DNA from: an uncultured Chlorobiota bacterium
GTDB lineage: Bacteria > Bacteroidota > Ignavibacteria > UBA10030 > UBA6906
Reading direction: 5' to 3'
DNA: 64,000 nucleotides
Assembly: GCA_900696645.1 (NCBI GenBank)
Contig: CAADGV010000010.1
Span: 31,015-95,014, forward strand
Position 1 is the first letter of the stretch. Every line of letters starts with the position of its first letter. The notes beneath the pieces are model-generated. The model made no database searches. It was not told the DNA's origin and saw nothing but the letters and a program-made list of their open reading frames with translations. Made by a program: the position numbers and the translations under genes. This document shows positions 45,705-55,955 of the stretch, piece after piece.

Positions 45705-46284
45705 CAAAGTTCATATTGGTTGCGGTAGGAATATTCTTGCAGGCTATGTCAATGTTGACCGGGCAAACTTGCCGGGTGTCGATGTTGTACATGATGTGAC
45801 ACAATTCCCGTGGCCGTTTGCGGATGAAGAATTCGACCATCTCATTATTGTTGATGTTCTTGAACATTTGCCTGACGTAATTCGAACGATGGAAGAAATT
45901 CATCGGATAACACGGAAGCAGGGGAGAGTGACGATTCGTGTGCCGTACTACAATTCGTGGGACGCGTCGTTCGACCCGACGCATGAACATTGTTTTAACG
46001 AGAATTCCTTCGACTTTTTCGATCCGGCCACGTCTACAGGTCAGCACCGTCTGTACTATTCAAATGCAAAGTTCCGGATTCAGGCAATCGGATATCTCAT
46101 CTATCCGACCTCAAGATCATATCTGGTGTACGATTCGAAGGTTGACCATCGGGATTTGGTTCTTCCCGAAGTGTATGACAAGCCTGTCATTCGTTCCACG
46201 TTTCTGAAAAACATCTACACAAAGCTGGGACACAAGATCGGCAACACTATTCGGACTCTTCATGTAGAACTTGTACGGCAATAG
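45691..46284 (+). CDS. SAM-dependent methyltransferase (type 11-like)
   Basis: 197 residues. The N-terminus KVHIGCGRNILAGYVNVD holds the SAM-binding motif I, and FDHLIIVDVLEHLPD is the conserved post-motif segment. The family methylates sugars or other small molecules in surface-glycan clusters, often to cap a chain. The start overlaps the upstream membrane-protein gene by 14 bp. The target is unknown. Confidence 0.88.
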   Translation: MSQTNKVHIGCGRNILAGYVNVDRANLPGVDVVHDVTQFPWPFADEEFDHLIIVDVLEHLPDVIRTMEEIHRITRKQGRVTIRVPYYNSWDASFDPTHEHCFNENSFDFFDPATSTGQHRLYYSNAKFRIQAIGYLIYPTSRSYLVYDSKVDHRDLVLPEVYDKPVIRSTFLKNIYTKLGHKIGNTIRTLHVELVRQ

Positions 46285-46287
46285 AAC

Positions 46288-47412
46288 ATGAGAATTGCGT
46301 TCGACGTCAGCTATATTCAGAGGAACCGTGCGGGCATCGGGCGTCACGCGTTGCAACTGGCCAGGGCTTTGCGGGATCACGACACACGTAACGAATACGT
46401 TTTTCACGGCTGGTCGTTCAGGTTGGATGAGGATGAGATCGGCACATTGCAGGCACCGAACGTGTCTCTCTCGGTAAAGCGAATTCCCGGTGATGTGAAG
46501 CGATTCTACTGGAACCGTCTGAGGAAACCGCCGATCGAGGCCTTCGTCGGAACCGTCGACATCTTTCACAGCACTGATCCGATGGTTCCTCCCGCACGGC
46601 ATGCAAAGCGAATTGCTACAGTTCATGATTGTGCCTACAAGAAGTTTCCTGCGCTGTTCGAGCCCCGCGTACTTGCGTGGGATGCATATGTGCAGCGAGC
46701 TCTTCGTGTGGCAGATGCAATAGTGGTTCCCTCTGAACAAACCATGCACGATGTCATGGAATTCTTCAAGGTCGAGAAAGCAAGACTTCACATTATTCAT
46801 CCTCCGGTCGACGACATCTTTTCGTATCGGAGGGATAACTGCGGATCTACCGAGGACATGAGTCGCATCTCAAAACCGTATGTCTTGTTTGTAGGAACGA
46901 TCGAACCTCGCAAGAATCTTCTTTCCATCATCAAAGCGTTTGAACACGTACGCCGTGAGCAGCGGGATGATGTCGACCTTGTTATAGCAGGGAAGAAAGG
47001 GTGGCTCTTCGAAGAGACATTGCATGCTATCGAAACCTCCTCCGAAAAAGCCTCCATCAGGTATCGTGAGTACGTAAGTGAGGAAGAACTTGCATGTTTG
47101 TACAGACAGGCGATCTGCTTTGTGTACCCCTCTCTCTATGAGGGATACGGATTTCCGGTACTCGAAGCCATGGCAAGCGGCGTGCCTGTTATTACCTCAA
47201 ACAACTCGGCAATGCGTGAGTTTGCGGACGGGGTCGCATTGCTTGTTCCTCCGGACAACATCCATGATATTGCCGACGCAATACACATGCTTGTAACGAA
47301 TGAAGTCAGAAGAGTTGAGATGAAACAACGCGGACTCCATGTTGTCAAGCAGTTTTCGTCCCGGCAGGCAGCCCAGGCGTTGCTCACACTGTACGGTGCA
47401 CTCAAGCAATGA
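46288..47412 (+). CDS. Glycosyltransferase family 4 (GT-B)
   Basis: 374 residues. It begins MRIAFDVSYIQRNRAGIGRH, a typical GT4 acceptor-domain start. The donor domain has FVGTIEPRKNLLSIIKAF (~203), VFYPSLYEGYGFPVLEAMA-like sequence (CFVYPSLYEGYGFPVLEAM, ~275) and SGVPVITSNNSAMREF. The gene starts 3 bp after the methyltransferase and overlaps the next gene by 4 bp. It is mannosyltransferase-like by appearance; specificity is not known. Confidence 0.92.
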   Translation: MRIAFDVSYIQRNRAGIGRHALQLARALRDHDTRNEYVFHGWSFRLDEDEIGTLQAPNVSLSVKRIPGDVKRFYWNRLRKPPIEAFVGTVDIFHSTDPMVPPARHAKRIATVHDCAYKKFPALFEPRVLAWDAYVQRALRVADAIVVPSEQTMHDVMEFFKVEKARLHIIHPPVDDIFSYRRDNCGSTEDMSRISKPYVLFVGTIEPRKNLLSIIKAFEHVRREQRDDVDLVIAGKKGWLFEETLHAIETSSEKASIRYREYVSEEELACLYRQAICFVYPSLYEGYGFPVLEAMASGVPVITSNNSAMREFADGVALLVPPDNIHDIADAIHMLVTNEVRRVEMKQRGLHVVKQFSSRQAAQALLTLYGALKQ

Positions 47413-48518
47413 AGCTTCTCGTCGTTGACCACAATGCCCTTGAGCCTGCGAATCGAGTACTCTACAAAAAGATTGTGGAACTCGGAGGGATTGAGTTGCG
47501 CCTGGTGGTGCCTGCAAAATGGTTCAACACATTTCAAACAATCAAATTTGATCCGCCAACGGAGAAACTGGACTTTGAATTGTTCAGCAGCAAGGTCTTG
47601 TTTTCCGGGAGAACGCATCGCCTGATCTATCGATCCCTTCACAGACACATCAAGGAATTTCGGCCGGATGTGTTCTACATACATTCAGAACCGGAGAACT
47701 TTGCGGCGTTCGAAGCAGCCTCGCTGACTTCTTCTTCGACGAAACTTGTGTTCTATACTGCCCGGAACATTGACCACATTCAAGTCGGATATCCATACAA
47801 GCTTTCGGGTTTACACCAGTGGATCGAGCGGTTCGTTCTTCCGCGCGCAAGCCACGGGATTGCCTGCAACAATACCGCACGAACGTTGTTCTCTGCACAT
47901 GGCTTTCCTCACATTTCTGTCATTCCGCTTGCGGTGGACACGGAGTTGTTTCAACCCCGGGGAGTGCAAAAGGAAGACGGGACATTTGTCATAGGATATG
48001 TTGGAAGATTAGAGAGGCAGAAGGGTGTCGATCTCCTTCTTCAGGTGTTAACACAACTACCGGATCGGTGTGTTGCGAGAATTGTCGGCGATGGAAGTGA
48101 GCTGCAAAGCTTGAAGCGCTTGGCCTGCAGTCTTGGTATTTCAGGTAGAGTCGAGTTCATTTCCTCGCTGGATCGCATTTCATTACCCGGAGAGTTGGCC
48201 CGATTTGATATCCTTGTACTGCCTTCCCGTTCAACACCACACTGGAAAGAGCAATTCGGAAGGGTTCTCATTGAATCCATGGCGTGTGGTGTCCCTGTGG
48301 TCGGCTCGGATTCAGGCGAAATCCCTCATGTCATTGGCGATGCCGGGCTTATATTCAAGGAGGAAAGCCTGGATGGGCTCAGGTTAGGATGCGAGCGCCT
48401 TCTTATGAACGGGCAATTAAGAGGCGACCTGAGCAGACGGGGCAGGGAACGCGTTGAAAGAATGTATTCGTTGGAAGCAGTTGCCACATTGCATCATAAG
48501 CTGTTCACCTCGCTTTAG
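47409..48518 (+). CDS. Glycosyltransferase family 4 (GT-B)
   Basis: 369 residues, starting within the upstream stop codon. It has VIPLAVDTELFQPRG (~177), YVGRLERQKGVDLLLQVL (~198) and the donor-site FGRVLIESMACGVPVVGSD (~283), all GT4 signatures. It is a third sugar-adding enzyme of the operon, distinct in sequence from the genes at 43009 and 46288. Sugar and linkage are not known. Confidence 0.92.
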   Translation: MKLLVVDHNALEPANRVLYKKIVELGGIELRLVVPAKWFNTFQTIKFDPPTEKLDFELFSSKVLFSGRTHRLIYRSLHRHIKEFRPDVFYIHSEPENFAAFEAASLTSSSTKLVFYTARNIDHIQVGYPYKLSGLHQWIERFVLPRASHGIACNNTARTLFSAHGFPHISVIPLAVDTELFQPRGVQKEDGTFVIGYVGRLERQKGVDLLLQVLTQLPDRCVARIVGDGSELQSLKRLACSLGISGRVEFISSLDRISLPGELARFDILVLPSRSTPHWKEQFGRVLIESMACGVPVVGSDSGEIPHVIGDAGLIFKEESLDGLRLGCERLLMNGQLRGDLSRRGRERVERMYSLEAVATLHHKLFTSL

Positions 48519-48585
48519 CCGTGGTTGGATATGGATTGGCAATTCCTTAATTTTACCCAAGATTCTTCATAGTTCGAATGAGACA

Positions 48586-49743
48586 GTGTTTCTCCGCCTC
48601 CTCATATCATTGCTCAGGTTCAAAGGCAGCTTCAGAAAGCCAAGAAACCTTCAACCTGAGCAAGTCCGCTCGGTTCTGATTGTTGAGCTAACCCGACTTG
48701 GCGACGTTGTAACTATGTTGCCCTCCATTACGCTTTTAGCGAACCATTTCTCAAATGCTCAGCTTGTCCTACTGGTCGATGCCCGATATGAACCGTTCTT
48801 GGCAAATCTTGGACTTCCGTGCAAGGTTTTAGGGGTTCAGAAACCCGAGTCAATTATCGGATTTTTGAAGCTCCTCTTGTTGGTTAGGAAAATGCACATC
48901 GATCTTGCTCTGAGCATGAGCCCTCCGAAGCGCAACGCCGCTGTAACCCTTGTGAGTGGCGCACGGAGCAAAGTGGGCTATCTCACGTACCGGCATACAC
49001 TTACACCTTACCTTGAGGTAACTCCGGTTGAGTCGTTCGGTTGGCTTCTTGATGGGGAAGAAACATACGGGTTGGAGAATATTGAAGAACGGGGTCTCAA
49101 GGTTTGTCTTGCGTTGGGGATTCCGGCAAGCTTTCAGCGGGCCAAGAGAGGAATCCAACTCGAACTCAACATGTTGGAAGCCCGACGTCAGCGGTTGATT
49201 TCCGATGGAATCATACCAGACAAAAAGTTCGTGGTTGTTCATCCGTTTTCCGGATGGGAATTCCGCTCATGGAGTCTTGAACGCTTTGGCGAGATTGTGA
49301 ATGCAATTGCCACGCATCTTAACCACGATGTGGTTCTCATGTGCGACAAATCCGAAGAAGAGAAGCTCGATCTTCTGCAACAGAAGTTTTCTGGCAGACA
49401 CAACGTTTATTTCGTCGCATCGGATGACTTGCTGGATGCATGTGTCATTCTGAAAGAGGCTTCGCTGTTTCTGGGGAACGATTCGGGCCCGTTACATCTG
49501 GCGTCTGCGTTGGGAACGCGGGTTGTTGGATTGTTCGGTCCGGCGTCACCCGAACTGACGGCGCCGCGGAATGCAGTGGGGACGTTTCTTTTCAGAAAGG
49601 TAGAATGTTCTCCGTGTGCCCAATTGCATTGCGAACGTCCTTCGAATTCTTGCATGTCTCTGATCGGTCAGGACGACGTACTACAGGCCGTGATGGAACA
49701 GTTGTCACTTGTCCCCGAATCCAAAGCGGTAGCGAATGCATAA
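48586..49743 (+). CDS. Glycosyltransferase family 9 (heptosyltransferase-like)
   Basis: About 385 residues. The conserved core starts VRSVLIVELTRLGDVVTMLP, with the later VVHPFSGWEFRSWSLERF and LFLGNDSGPLHLASALGTRVVGLFG, the GT9 ADP-heptose-binding region. The start is uncertain: ATG 48454 would overlap the previous gene by 65 bp and add a 44-residue Trp/Cys-rich leader, so GTG 48586 is preferred. GT9 enzymes build lipopolysaccharide core, which suggests a lipid A-core-like acceptor. The gene overlaps wecG-like 49736 by 8 bp. Confidence 0.85.
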   Translation: MFLRLLISLLRFKGSFRKPRNLQPEQVRSVLIVELTRLGDVVTMLPSITLLANHFSNAQLVLLVDARYEPFLANLGLPCKVLGVQKPESIIGFLKLLLLVRKMHIDLALSMSPPKRNAAVTLVSGARSKVGYLTYRHTLTPYLEVTPVESFGWLLDGEETYGLENIEERGLKVCLALGIPASFQRAKRGIQLELNMLEARRQRLISDGIIPDKKFVVVHPFSGWEFRSWSLERFGEIVNAIATHLNHDVVLMCDKSEEEKLDLLQQKFSGRHNVYFVASDDLLDACVILKEASLFLGNDSGPLHLASALGTRVVGLFGPASPELTAPRNAVGTFLFRKVECSPCAQLHCERPSNSCMSLIGQDDVLQAVMEQLSLVPESKAVANA

Positions 49744-50488
49744 GGTCGATATCCTGGGTGTACAGGTAGATGTAATTGACACGGACGGATTGCACACAGC
49801 GATTGAAGGAAGTGTGCTGCAGAATCGGAGAGACGTGTACGCATACGTGAATATCAACGCTATCAACATTGCACACGAGAATGAACGATTCAAGGAGTTT
49901 CTGAACAACTCACATGTTGTGTACTGCGACGGCGAAGGCGTTCGCCTTGGTGCCCGAATGCTCGGCTACCATTTGCCGCCTCGAGTTGTTCTTACATATT
50001 GGATTTGGGAACTCTGTGAGTTGTTTGAGAAGAGAAAGTTTTCCGTTTTCTTTCTGGGGGCAACGGAGCAATATGTTGAAGAGGCGGTCGGGCGAGTCAG
50101 GCAACGATTTCCGGAGATTGTGATCGCAGGCTGGCATCACGGGTATTTCGAAAAAACCGGAGCAGAAAACGAAGCGGTCGTGGAGATGATCAACAGCGCA
50201 CGCCCGAATATCCTGATTGTGGGATTCGGCATGCCGGCACAGGAGATGTGGATAGAAGAGAATTTGTCGCGCCTTCCTGCAAACGTCATACTTCCGGCAG
50301 GCTCGATGATTGACTACACTGCCGGACGAAAAGGACTTGCGCCAAAATGGATGGCCGATAACGGAATGGAGTGGCTTTACCGTTTTTTGCAGGAGCCCGG
50401 TCGGTTGTGGAAAAGATATTTGATCGGTAATCCGTCGTTCATGTACAAGATTGCAAGAGAGTATTTACGAAAGGGGACACAACGATGA
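49736..50488 (+). CDS. WecG/TagA/CpsF family glycosyltransferase (GT26)
   Basis: 250 residues. Family signatures include VYAYVNINAINIAHEN (~33-48), HVVYCDGEGVRLGARMLG (~60-77) and the C-terminal GMPAQEMWIEEN ... GSMIDYTAGRKGLAPKWM segments. GT26 enzymes add N-acetylmannosaminuronate or N-acetylmannosamine to lipid-linked glycans. It is the last glycan gene; its stop codon overlaps the start of the first C25 peptidase (ATGA at 50485-50488), directly linking glycan synthesis to the peptidase. Confidence 0.92.
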   Translation: MHKVDILGVQVDVIDTDGLHTAIEGSVLQNRRDVYAYVNINAINIAHENERFKEFLNNSHVVYCDGEGVRLGARMLGYHLPPRVVLTYWIWELCELFEKRKFSVFFLGATEQYVEEAVGRVRQRFPEIVIAGWHHGYFEKTGAENEAVVEMINSARPNILIVGFGMPAQEMWIEENLSRLPANVILPAGSMIDYTAGRKGLAPKWMADNGMEWLYRFLQEPGRLWKRYLIGNPSFMYKIAREYLRKGTQR

Positions 50489-53400
50489 AGTTGATGGGGG
50501 GACTCAGTGTTATATCGGCATTGTTTGTATCGGTGATGGCGTATGCCGGAGCGGGATCAGACAAGCCGAGCGAGAAATCGTTGTTCAAGCTGCTGAACCA
50601 ATCTCCCGAGGGGTGGGAGATTGAATATGTTCCGCAACCTCGGCTTCTTATGACGGTAGACATTGACGGAAAACCGTACACACGATTTCTCGACGTTACA
50701 CGTACTGACGGCGAGGATGCAGTTGGATCACCCGCCCTTCCGGTTGATGCTATCACCTTAGGCGTTCCTGACGGTGTAACGTTGTATGCTGACCTGCTCA
50801 ATCCCGAATTCGAACTTGATGAACAGCAAGCTATCGCCCCCCATCCTGACTATGAATTCACCGAAGATCAGGAAGCTGTTGAAGTTTTCAATCGAGACCA
50901 ATCGAAGTACTCGGTCAATCAGTTTCTTCCCGCAACACACATCAGCGTTGAACAGCCGTTCACATTGCGACAGCAGAAGATCAGCGTTGTTCGTATCCGG
51001 CCATATCAGTACAATCCTGCGACGCAGACATTGCGACGCATAACAAAAGCGACTCTGCGCATTCGTATGCAGAAATCGCCGGAGTATCGCCCGTCGTTTA
51101 TCCCTGTACCGGATCCGTTGTTCGAACAATCCTACAAATCCCTGCTGTGGAACTATGAGCAAGCCAAGGAGTGGCGGTTGGGTCGGCAATCCCGGCTCTC
51201 TCTCAATACCGATCCGACACGAGACTGGTTTGAAACCGGCAAGAATTACTACAAGGCGGCGGTCGCAACAGACGGATGGTACAAGATAACCCGTGCGCAA
51301 ATAGAAGCGGCGGGAGGAAATCTTACATCAGTTGATCTTTCTACAATCAAAGTTTATGCAAAGGGCGTTGAAGTTCCGATTATTGTACGGCCTGACACGT
51401 CGGTCGAGTTCTTTGCCCGCCGGAACTACGGCGATTCGACGTACTTTGATTTCTACACGGACACCTGCGCGCATTGGCTGACTTGGGGCGGGACGCAAGG
51501 AGTTCGCTATGCATCGTCATCTTCTTCAGGCCCCCCCCTCTCGACGTTCATCTCCGTGTTGCATCCGAGACACTTTGAAACACCCGGCGCATACTACGTC
51601 GGGACAACGGATGCCGAACTGATAGACAATGGTACTGTTCCCGGGGAAGGCTGGCGAATGAATAATTTCCCTGTCGGAAGGCAAACGGACTTTCCCTTTA
51701 CGCTTGACTCAATTGATACTTCAGTCCCCACGGCAGTTCTCCGTTCACAGCTCTGGGGAAGTGCATACGTGAATCCTCCGGGTACTCCGGCGCTGCAGAA
51801 GGCAAGATTCTGGGTAAACGACTCTCTTGTCGGTGACGTCGAATTCGGTCAGCGGCAGGAAGGGTTGATGAATCGATCATTTCCGGCGAGTTGGCTGAGA
51901 GTCGGCAATAACACGCTTCGGATACGTGCAATGGAAACGACGGGCGGCGCAAACAACTTCTTCCTGCGATGGTATGCGTTTGACTACAATCGCATGCTTC
52001 GACCTGTCAACGGACAATTGGAGTTTACAGCTCCGCCCGGCTCACCCGGCGTGCCGAACCGGTTTTTTGTGAGAGGATTTGACAACGCGGACATTGAAGT
52101 ATTCGATGTTTCGACGTATAGAAAGATAGAAGGCGGTATCGTAGAAGGCGATTCTGCAAGCGGCTTCACGATCTCGTTTGAAGACACGAGCACGGTGCAA
52201 CGAACGTATATTGTTTTTGCCTCCGGGAATCAGCGCAGTGTTCCGCCGTTGAAGCAGAAGATGTTTCAGGATATTCGGGTCAATCCGCAAGGGGCCGACT
52301 ACATCATCATTACACACAAGAACTTTCTTGCACAGGCAAACCAACTGGCTGCACACAGGGAAGCCGTTAATGGAGTTCGGACCAAGGTTATTGACGTAGA
52401 GGATATCTATGACGAATTCAACTACGGCCAAATCCACACCAAGCCGATGAAAGGATTCCTGAAGTACGCATTCGAAATGTGGCTGGCGCCTGCACCATCG
52501 TATGTCCTTCTCCTCGGCGATGCGAGTTGGGACTATCACCGCTATCTCGGAACGACGGTCAAAACGAATTATGTTCCTGCTTACGGCGTGCCGACAGGCG
52601 ATAACTGGTTCGGATGCTTCAATCCCGCGTTGCCATTTCTCACATCGTTGTACATCGGACGAATTCCCGCCGAGGATATGACGCAAGCCCAACGAACCGT
52701 AAACAAAATCATGGGGTTCGACAATTACGAACTCTCTGAATGGAATAAGAACTTCCTCTTTATCACAGGCGGCGTTACCCTGAGCGAGCAGGCCGGGTTC
52801 AATTTTCTTGCCGACAGATCCGTTTCCTTGTACGTGAAACCTCCGCCACTCGGAGCGACAGGGTTGCGGGTGAGCAAAGCGACGCCGGGTTATATTGACG
52901 GAGAGAACAAGCAACGCCTTAAAGATCTGTTCCGGAGCGGATTAGGATTTGTGAGCTTTACAGGCCACTCCGGGGGCAAAATCTGGGGTGTTGATCCGGG
53001 CCCTGCGTCCGAGTTTGAAAATACGAACGGAAGACTTCCGTTTGTTGCCTCTGTCAGCTGTAACGTCGGCGGTTTTGCAACACCGTCGAACAACGTGTTT
53101 GCTGAAGATCTTCTTCTCGCAGACAACCGCGGTGCTATCGCCGCGTGGGCATCGTCATCCGTTGGTTATGCAAACTATGGCGCTGCCTTGACGAACAACT
53201 GGCTGATGAACGCAACGGCCGATTCGGTGCGCGAGTTTGGCAGACTGACAACCAACGCATTGTACCGACTGTGGACGGAAACCGGTTCAGGATATATCAC
53301 GCTTGCGATGATGAACCTGAATCCGATGATGGGGGATCCAATGTCAAGACTCCCCATTCCGCTCAAACCGGAACTGGCGGTGTCGGCATCGGACATTTCT

Positions 53401-55896
53401 CTTGACAAATCGGAACCGACACCGAATGATTCGACACTCATCGTTCGGGTCAACCTGCATAATTATGGTCTGGTTCCGTCGGACAGTGTGGGTATCACCT
53501 TGACGGATATCTACAGCGGACAAACAACACATCTTCTCGACAACAAGAAACTGAAACCAACATTGCATATCGATTCGGTATTTGTTCCCTGGCATAGTAC
53601 AAACAAAGTCGGGTTGCATACGCTTGTCGCGACACTGGATCCACTGAACGTGATTGAAGAAGTGAATGAGTTGAACAACATCGCATCAAGCGAGAAGTAC
53701 ATCTACGCAAACAATCTCTATGTCGTGAGACCCATTTCGAATATGGTAGTGCCATCGGGGGCACAGCGGCTGGTCGTGACAAGTCCTGTGGGCTACGATT
53801 CCATCGGATTTCAGTATTCATTCGAGCTGGATACGACGGAGACGTTTGATTCGCCTGCTCTTGTGACTTCAGGGATTATTGCCGCTGATCAGGTGAAAGG
53901 AGAATGGATAACCCCGCCATTGCCGGCAGAAAGAGTGTATTTCTGGCGGGCAAGAACGGTTGACGGCCCTCTCGTTGGGAACTGGGTTACTTCATCCTTC
54001 TCCACCTCAAATGATGTTCCCATGATTTCCGATGCAAACGCCCCGACAGTCAGGATGAAGCAGCATTCCAGGCGTCAGTTCTCGCGAAATCATCTTGTGA
54101 ATGCAACCCCGACAGATTCCGGTGTAACAATCGCACAACAGGCCCCACTCAACGTGTTCTGCCGCTCAGTCGGGCAGCGCTACAATCAGACATTGGAGTA
54201 CTACAGCACGATTGCCGTAAACGAACAGAAGATCATTGGATATTGGTGGGAATTAGGAAGCAGCTTCATGGTTGCCCGCATCAACGATTTCACGAATGCT
54301 GTTGAATACCGGAGCTTCAATACAGCTTCGTCGGCGGCTCTATCGGACAGCATGAAAAACTTCATCAACGCTACGCCGACGGGTAACTACATTGCGGTTT
54401 CGGTTATCTTCAACGGACAGACAAATGTAAACGAAGGGCTGAAGCAAGCAATGGATTCGTTAGGGGCGACGATGTTCCGTTCCATCCTCAACAACCAATC
54501 GTATGCGTTTATTGGCAGAAAAGGAACGGGCGGTCCTGGGATGACACCCCTTGAGCAATTGAATAGCGACACAGCGGTGTTGAGCCTTCAAGTCCCGAAT
54601 GTATACTCTCTCGGAAATGGCTCCGTGACATCGCTGCCGGTTCCTGTCGCGCAAACATGGGAATCGCTGCGCTGGCAGCGTTCCGGGGACATGCAATTGA
54701 CAAATCCCCGTCTTGCAATTGTAGGAGTCAGGCCTTCAGGTATCATCGATACGCTGCGTATCTTTCCGAAGGACAGCACGGACGTCGATTTGACATTCCT
54801 CGATTCGCTGACATCCGGAACCGGATATGCGTATGTGAACATTGCAGGCCTGCTAGCAACTTCGGATGCAAATGTTACGCCCGCAATTTCGGCATGGGAG
54901 ATTGATTGTACGCTGCCTTCCGATATTGCCGTCAGCGCGAGGAGTTTTGTTCAATCGAGAGTGGCGACGTTTGATCTTCCCGTTACGGTGCATAATCTTG
55001 GCTATCGTAAGAGCGACAGCATCCGGATTGTGGTGAATGCTCTTGACAAGTTCAATTTGGGAAGACAAGTTGCAGCTACGACAATTGACTCTATCGAAAT
55101 AGAAGGAAACCGTTCAGCGGTTATTCGGATTCCGATGGCAATTCTCCCGAAGAAGACGCTGCTGCAGCTATTGATTAGCCCTGTGAACGGCGGCAAAGAC
55201 CTTATCGTAGAAAATAATACAGCATACTATACGCTGATCAGGACAGACATCGTTGCCCACAACAGGCTGAATGTGTACGCCGACGGCAAGCCGTTGATGG
55301 ACGGCGATTATGTCTCAGCGGAGCCTGTTCTTCTCGTCAAAGCCGAACAACAGGAAATTCCAACGTCAGCCTCGCAGTTTGAGATGTTGGTCAACAACAA
55401 GCCCGTTCCCGGCATTTCCGCTCAGGCATCGTTGTCAAAAACGGGGACGGGGTCACGGGTCACCGAGCATACGTTCACGCCGTCGTTGATAAGCGGTGAT
55501 CAGGCGCTGACGTTCCGCGTCGCACAAATGAACGCGCTGGGTCAGGTTGACACAATTGAAGAGACCATACATGTCCGCGTCTCCACCGAATCAAAAACGC
55601 TGAATGTCTATTCGTATCCCAATCCCTTTGCCACAGATACCTATTTCACTTTTACGCTTGCTGGCTCGAGGCCGCCGGATGAGGCCCGGATAAAAATCTA
55701 CACGATTGCGGGAAGGAAGATCCGTGATATCACCGTACCGGCTAACGCATTGAGTATTGGCAATAATCGCGTACATTGGGATGGTCGGGATTCCGATGGC
55801 GATGAAATCGCAAACGGGTATTATTTCTATGAACTCACGACATTCCGCGAAGGCAAACCGGAATCAAGTGTTCACAAACTTGCGAAGGTAAGATAA
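50485..55896 (+). CDS. Giant C25 (gingipain/PorU-type) cysteine peptidase with T9SS tail, first of two
   Basis: 1803 residues. Signal peptide (~1-22), a ~230-residue gingipain-type propeptide (including RIRPYQYNPATQTLRRI), then the C25 catalytic region with His828 (FTGHSGGKIWG) and Cys859 (SVSCNVGG). Downstream are a CARDB-like domain (~962-1075), a fibronectin-like domain (~1080-1180), an ILEI/FAM3-like domain (~1238-1345), a second CARDB-like domain (~1480-1590) and a C-terminal sorting domain (YPNPFATDTYFTF to KLAKVR). In Porphyromonas the related PorU removes sorting domains and attaches cargo to lipopolysaccharide; here the enzyme carries a sorting domain itself, so it may be cargo, sortase or both. 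The start overlaps the GT26 stop. Confidence 0.9.
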   Translation: MKLMGGLSVISALFVSVMAYAGAGSDKPSEKSLFKLLNQSPEGWEIEYVPQPRLLMTVDIDGKPYTRFLDVTRTDGEDAVGSPALPVDAITLGVPDGVTLYADLLNPEFELDEQQAIAPHPDYEFTEDQEAVEVFNRDQSKYSVNQFLPATHISVEQPFTLRQQKISVVRIRPYQYNPATQTLRRITKATLRIRMQKSPEYRPSFIPVPDPLFEQSYKSLLWNYEQAKEWRLGRQSRLSLNTDPTRDWFETGKNYYKAAVATDGWYKITRAQIEAAGGNLTSVDLSTIKVYAKGVEVPIIVRPDTSVEFFARRNYGDSTYFDFYTDTCAHWLTWGGTQGVRYASSSSSGPPLSTFISVLHPRHFETPGAYYVGTTDAELIDNGTVPGEGWRMNNFPVGRQTDFPFTLDSIDTSVPTAVLRSQLWGSAYVNPPGTPALQKARFWVNDSLVGDVEFGQRQEGLMNRSFPASWLRVGNNTLRIRAMETTGGANNFFLRWYAFDYNRMLRPVNGQLEFTAPPGSPGVPNRFFVRGFDNADIEVFDVSTYRKIEGGIVEGDSASGFTISFEDTSTVQRTYIVFASGNQRSVPPLKQKMFQDIRVNPQGADYIIITHKNFLAQANQLAAHREAVNGVRTKVIDVEDIYDEFNYGQIHTKPMKGFLKYAFEMWLAPAPSYVLLLGDASWDYHRYLGTTVKTNYVPAYGVPTGDNWFGCFNPALPFLTSLYIGRIPAEDMTQAQRTVNKIMGFDNYELSEWNKNFLFITGGVTLSEQAGFNFLADRSVSLYVKPPPLGATGLRVSKATPGYIDGENKQRLKDLFRSGLGFVSFTGHSGGKIWGVDPGPASEFENTNGRLPFVASVSCNVGGFATPSNNVFAEDLLLADNRGAIAAWASSSVGYANYGAALTNNWLMNATADSVREFGRLTTNALYRLWTETGSGYITLAMMNLNPMMGDPMSRLPIPLKPELAVSASDISLDKSEPTPNDSTLIVRVNLHNYGLVPSDSVGITLTDIYSGQTTHLLDNKKLKPTLHIDSVFVPWHSTNKVGLHTLVATLDPLNVIEEVNELNNIASSEKYIYANNLYVVRPISNMVVPSGAQRLVVTSPVGYDSIGFQYSFELDTTETFDSPALVTSGIIAADQVKGEWITPPLPAERVYFWRARTVDGPLVGNWVTSSFSTSNDVPMISDANAPTVRMKQHSRRQFSRNHLVNATPTDSGVTIAQQAPLNVFCRSVGQRYNQTLEYYSTIAVNEQKIIGYWWELGSSFMVARINDFTNAVEYRSFNTASSAALSDSMKNFINATPTGNYIAVSVIFNGQTNVNEGLKQAMDSLGATMFRSILNNQSYAFIGRKGTGGPGMTPLEQLNSDTAVLSLQVPNVYSLGNGSVTSLPVPVAQTWESLRWQRSGDMQLTNPRLAIVGVRPSGIIDTLRIFPKDSTDVDLTFLDSLTSGTGYAYVNIAGLLATSDANVTPAISAWEIDCTLPSDIAVSARSFVQSRVATFDLPVTVHNLGYRKSDSIRIVVNALDKFNLGRQVAATTIDSIEIEGNRSAVIRIPMAILPKKTLLQLLISPVNGGKDLIVENNTAYYTLIRTDIVAHNRLNVYADGKPLMDGDYVSAEPVLLVKAEQQEIPTSASQFEMLVNNKPVPGISAQASLSKTGTGSRVTEHTFTPSLISGDQALTFRVAQMNALGQVDTIEETIHVRVSTESKTLNVYSYPNPFATDTYFTFTLAGSRPPDEARIKIYTIAGRKIRDITVPANALSIGNNRVHWDGRDSDGDEIANGYYFYELTTFREGKPESSVHKLAKVR

Positions 55897-55955
55897 CACG
55901 TTTAGTTCCTGGTCCTCCACCAGTAGTTCTGTGAAACATGAAATGTGAGGTGGAT

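Noticed and set aside
52042-52914. Minus-strand open frame of 290 codons within the first C25 gene
   Set aside because: It covers the catalytic region of a clear C25 peptidase on the other strand and shows no domain of its own.
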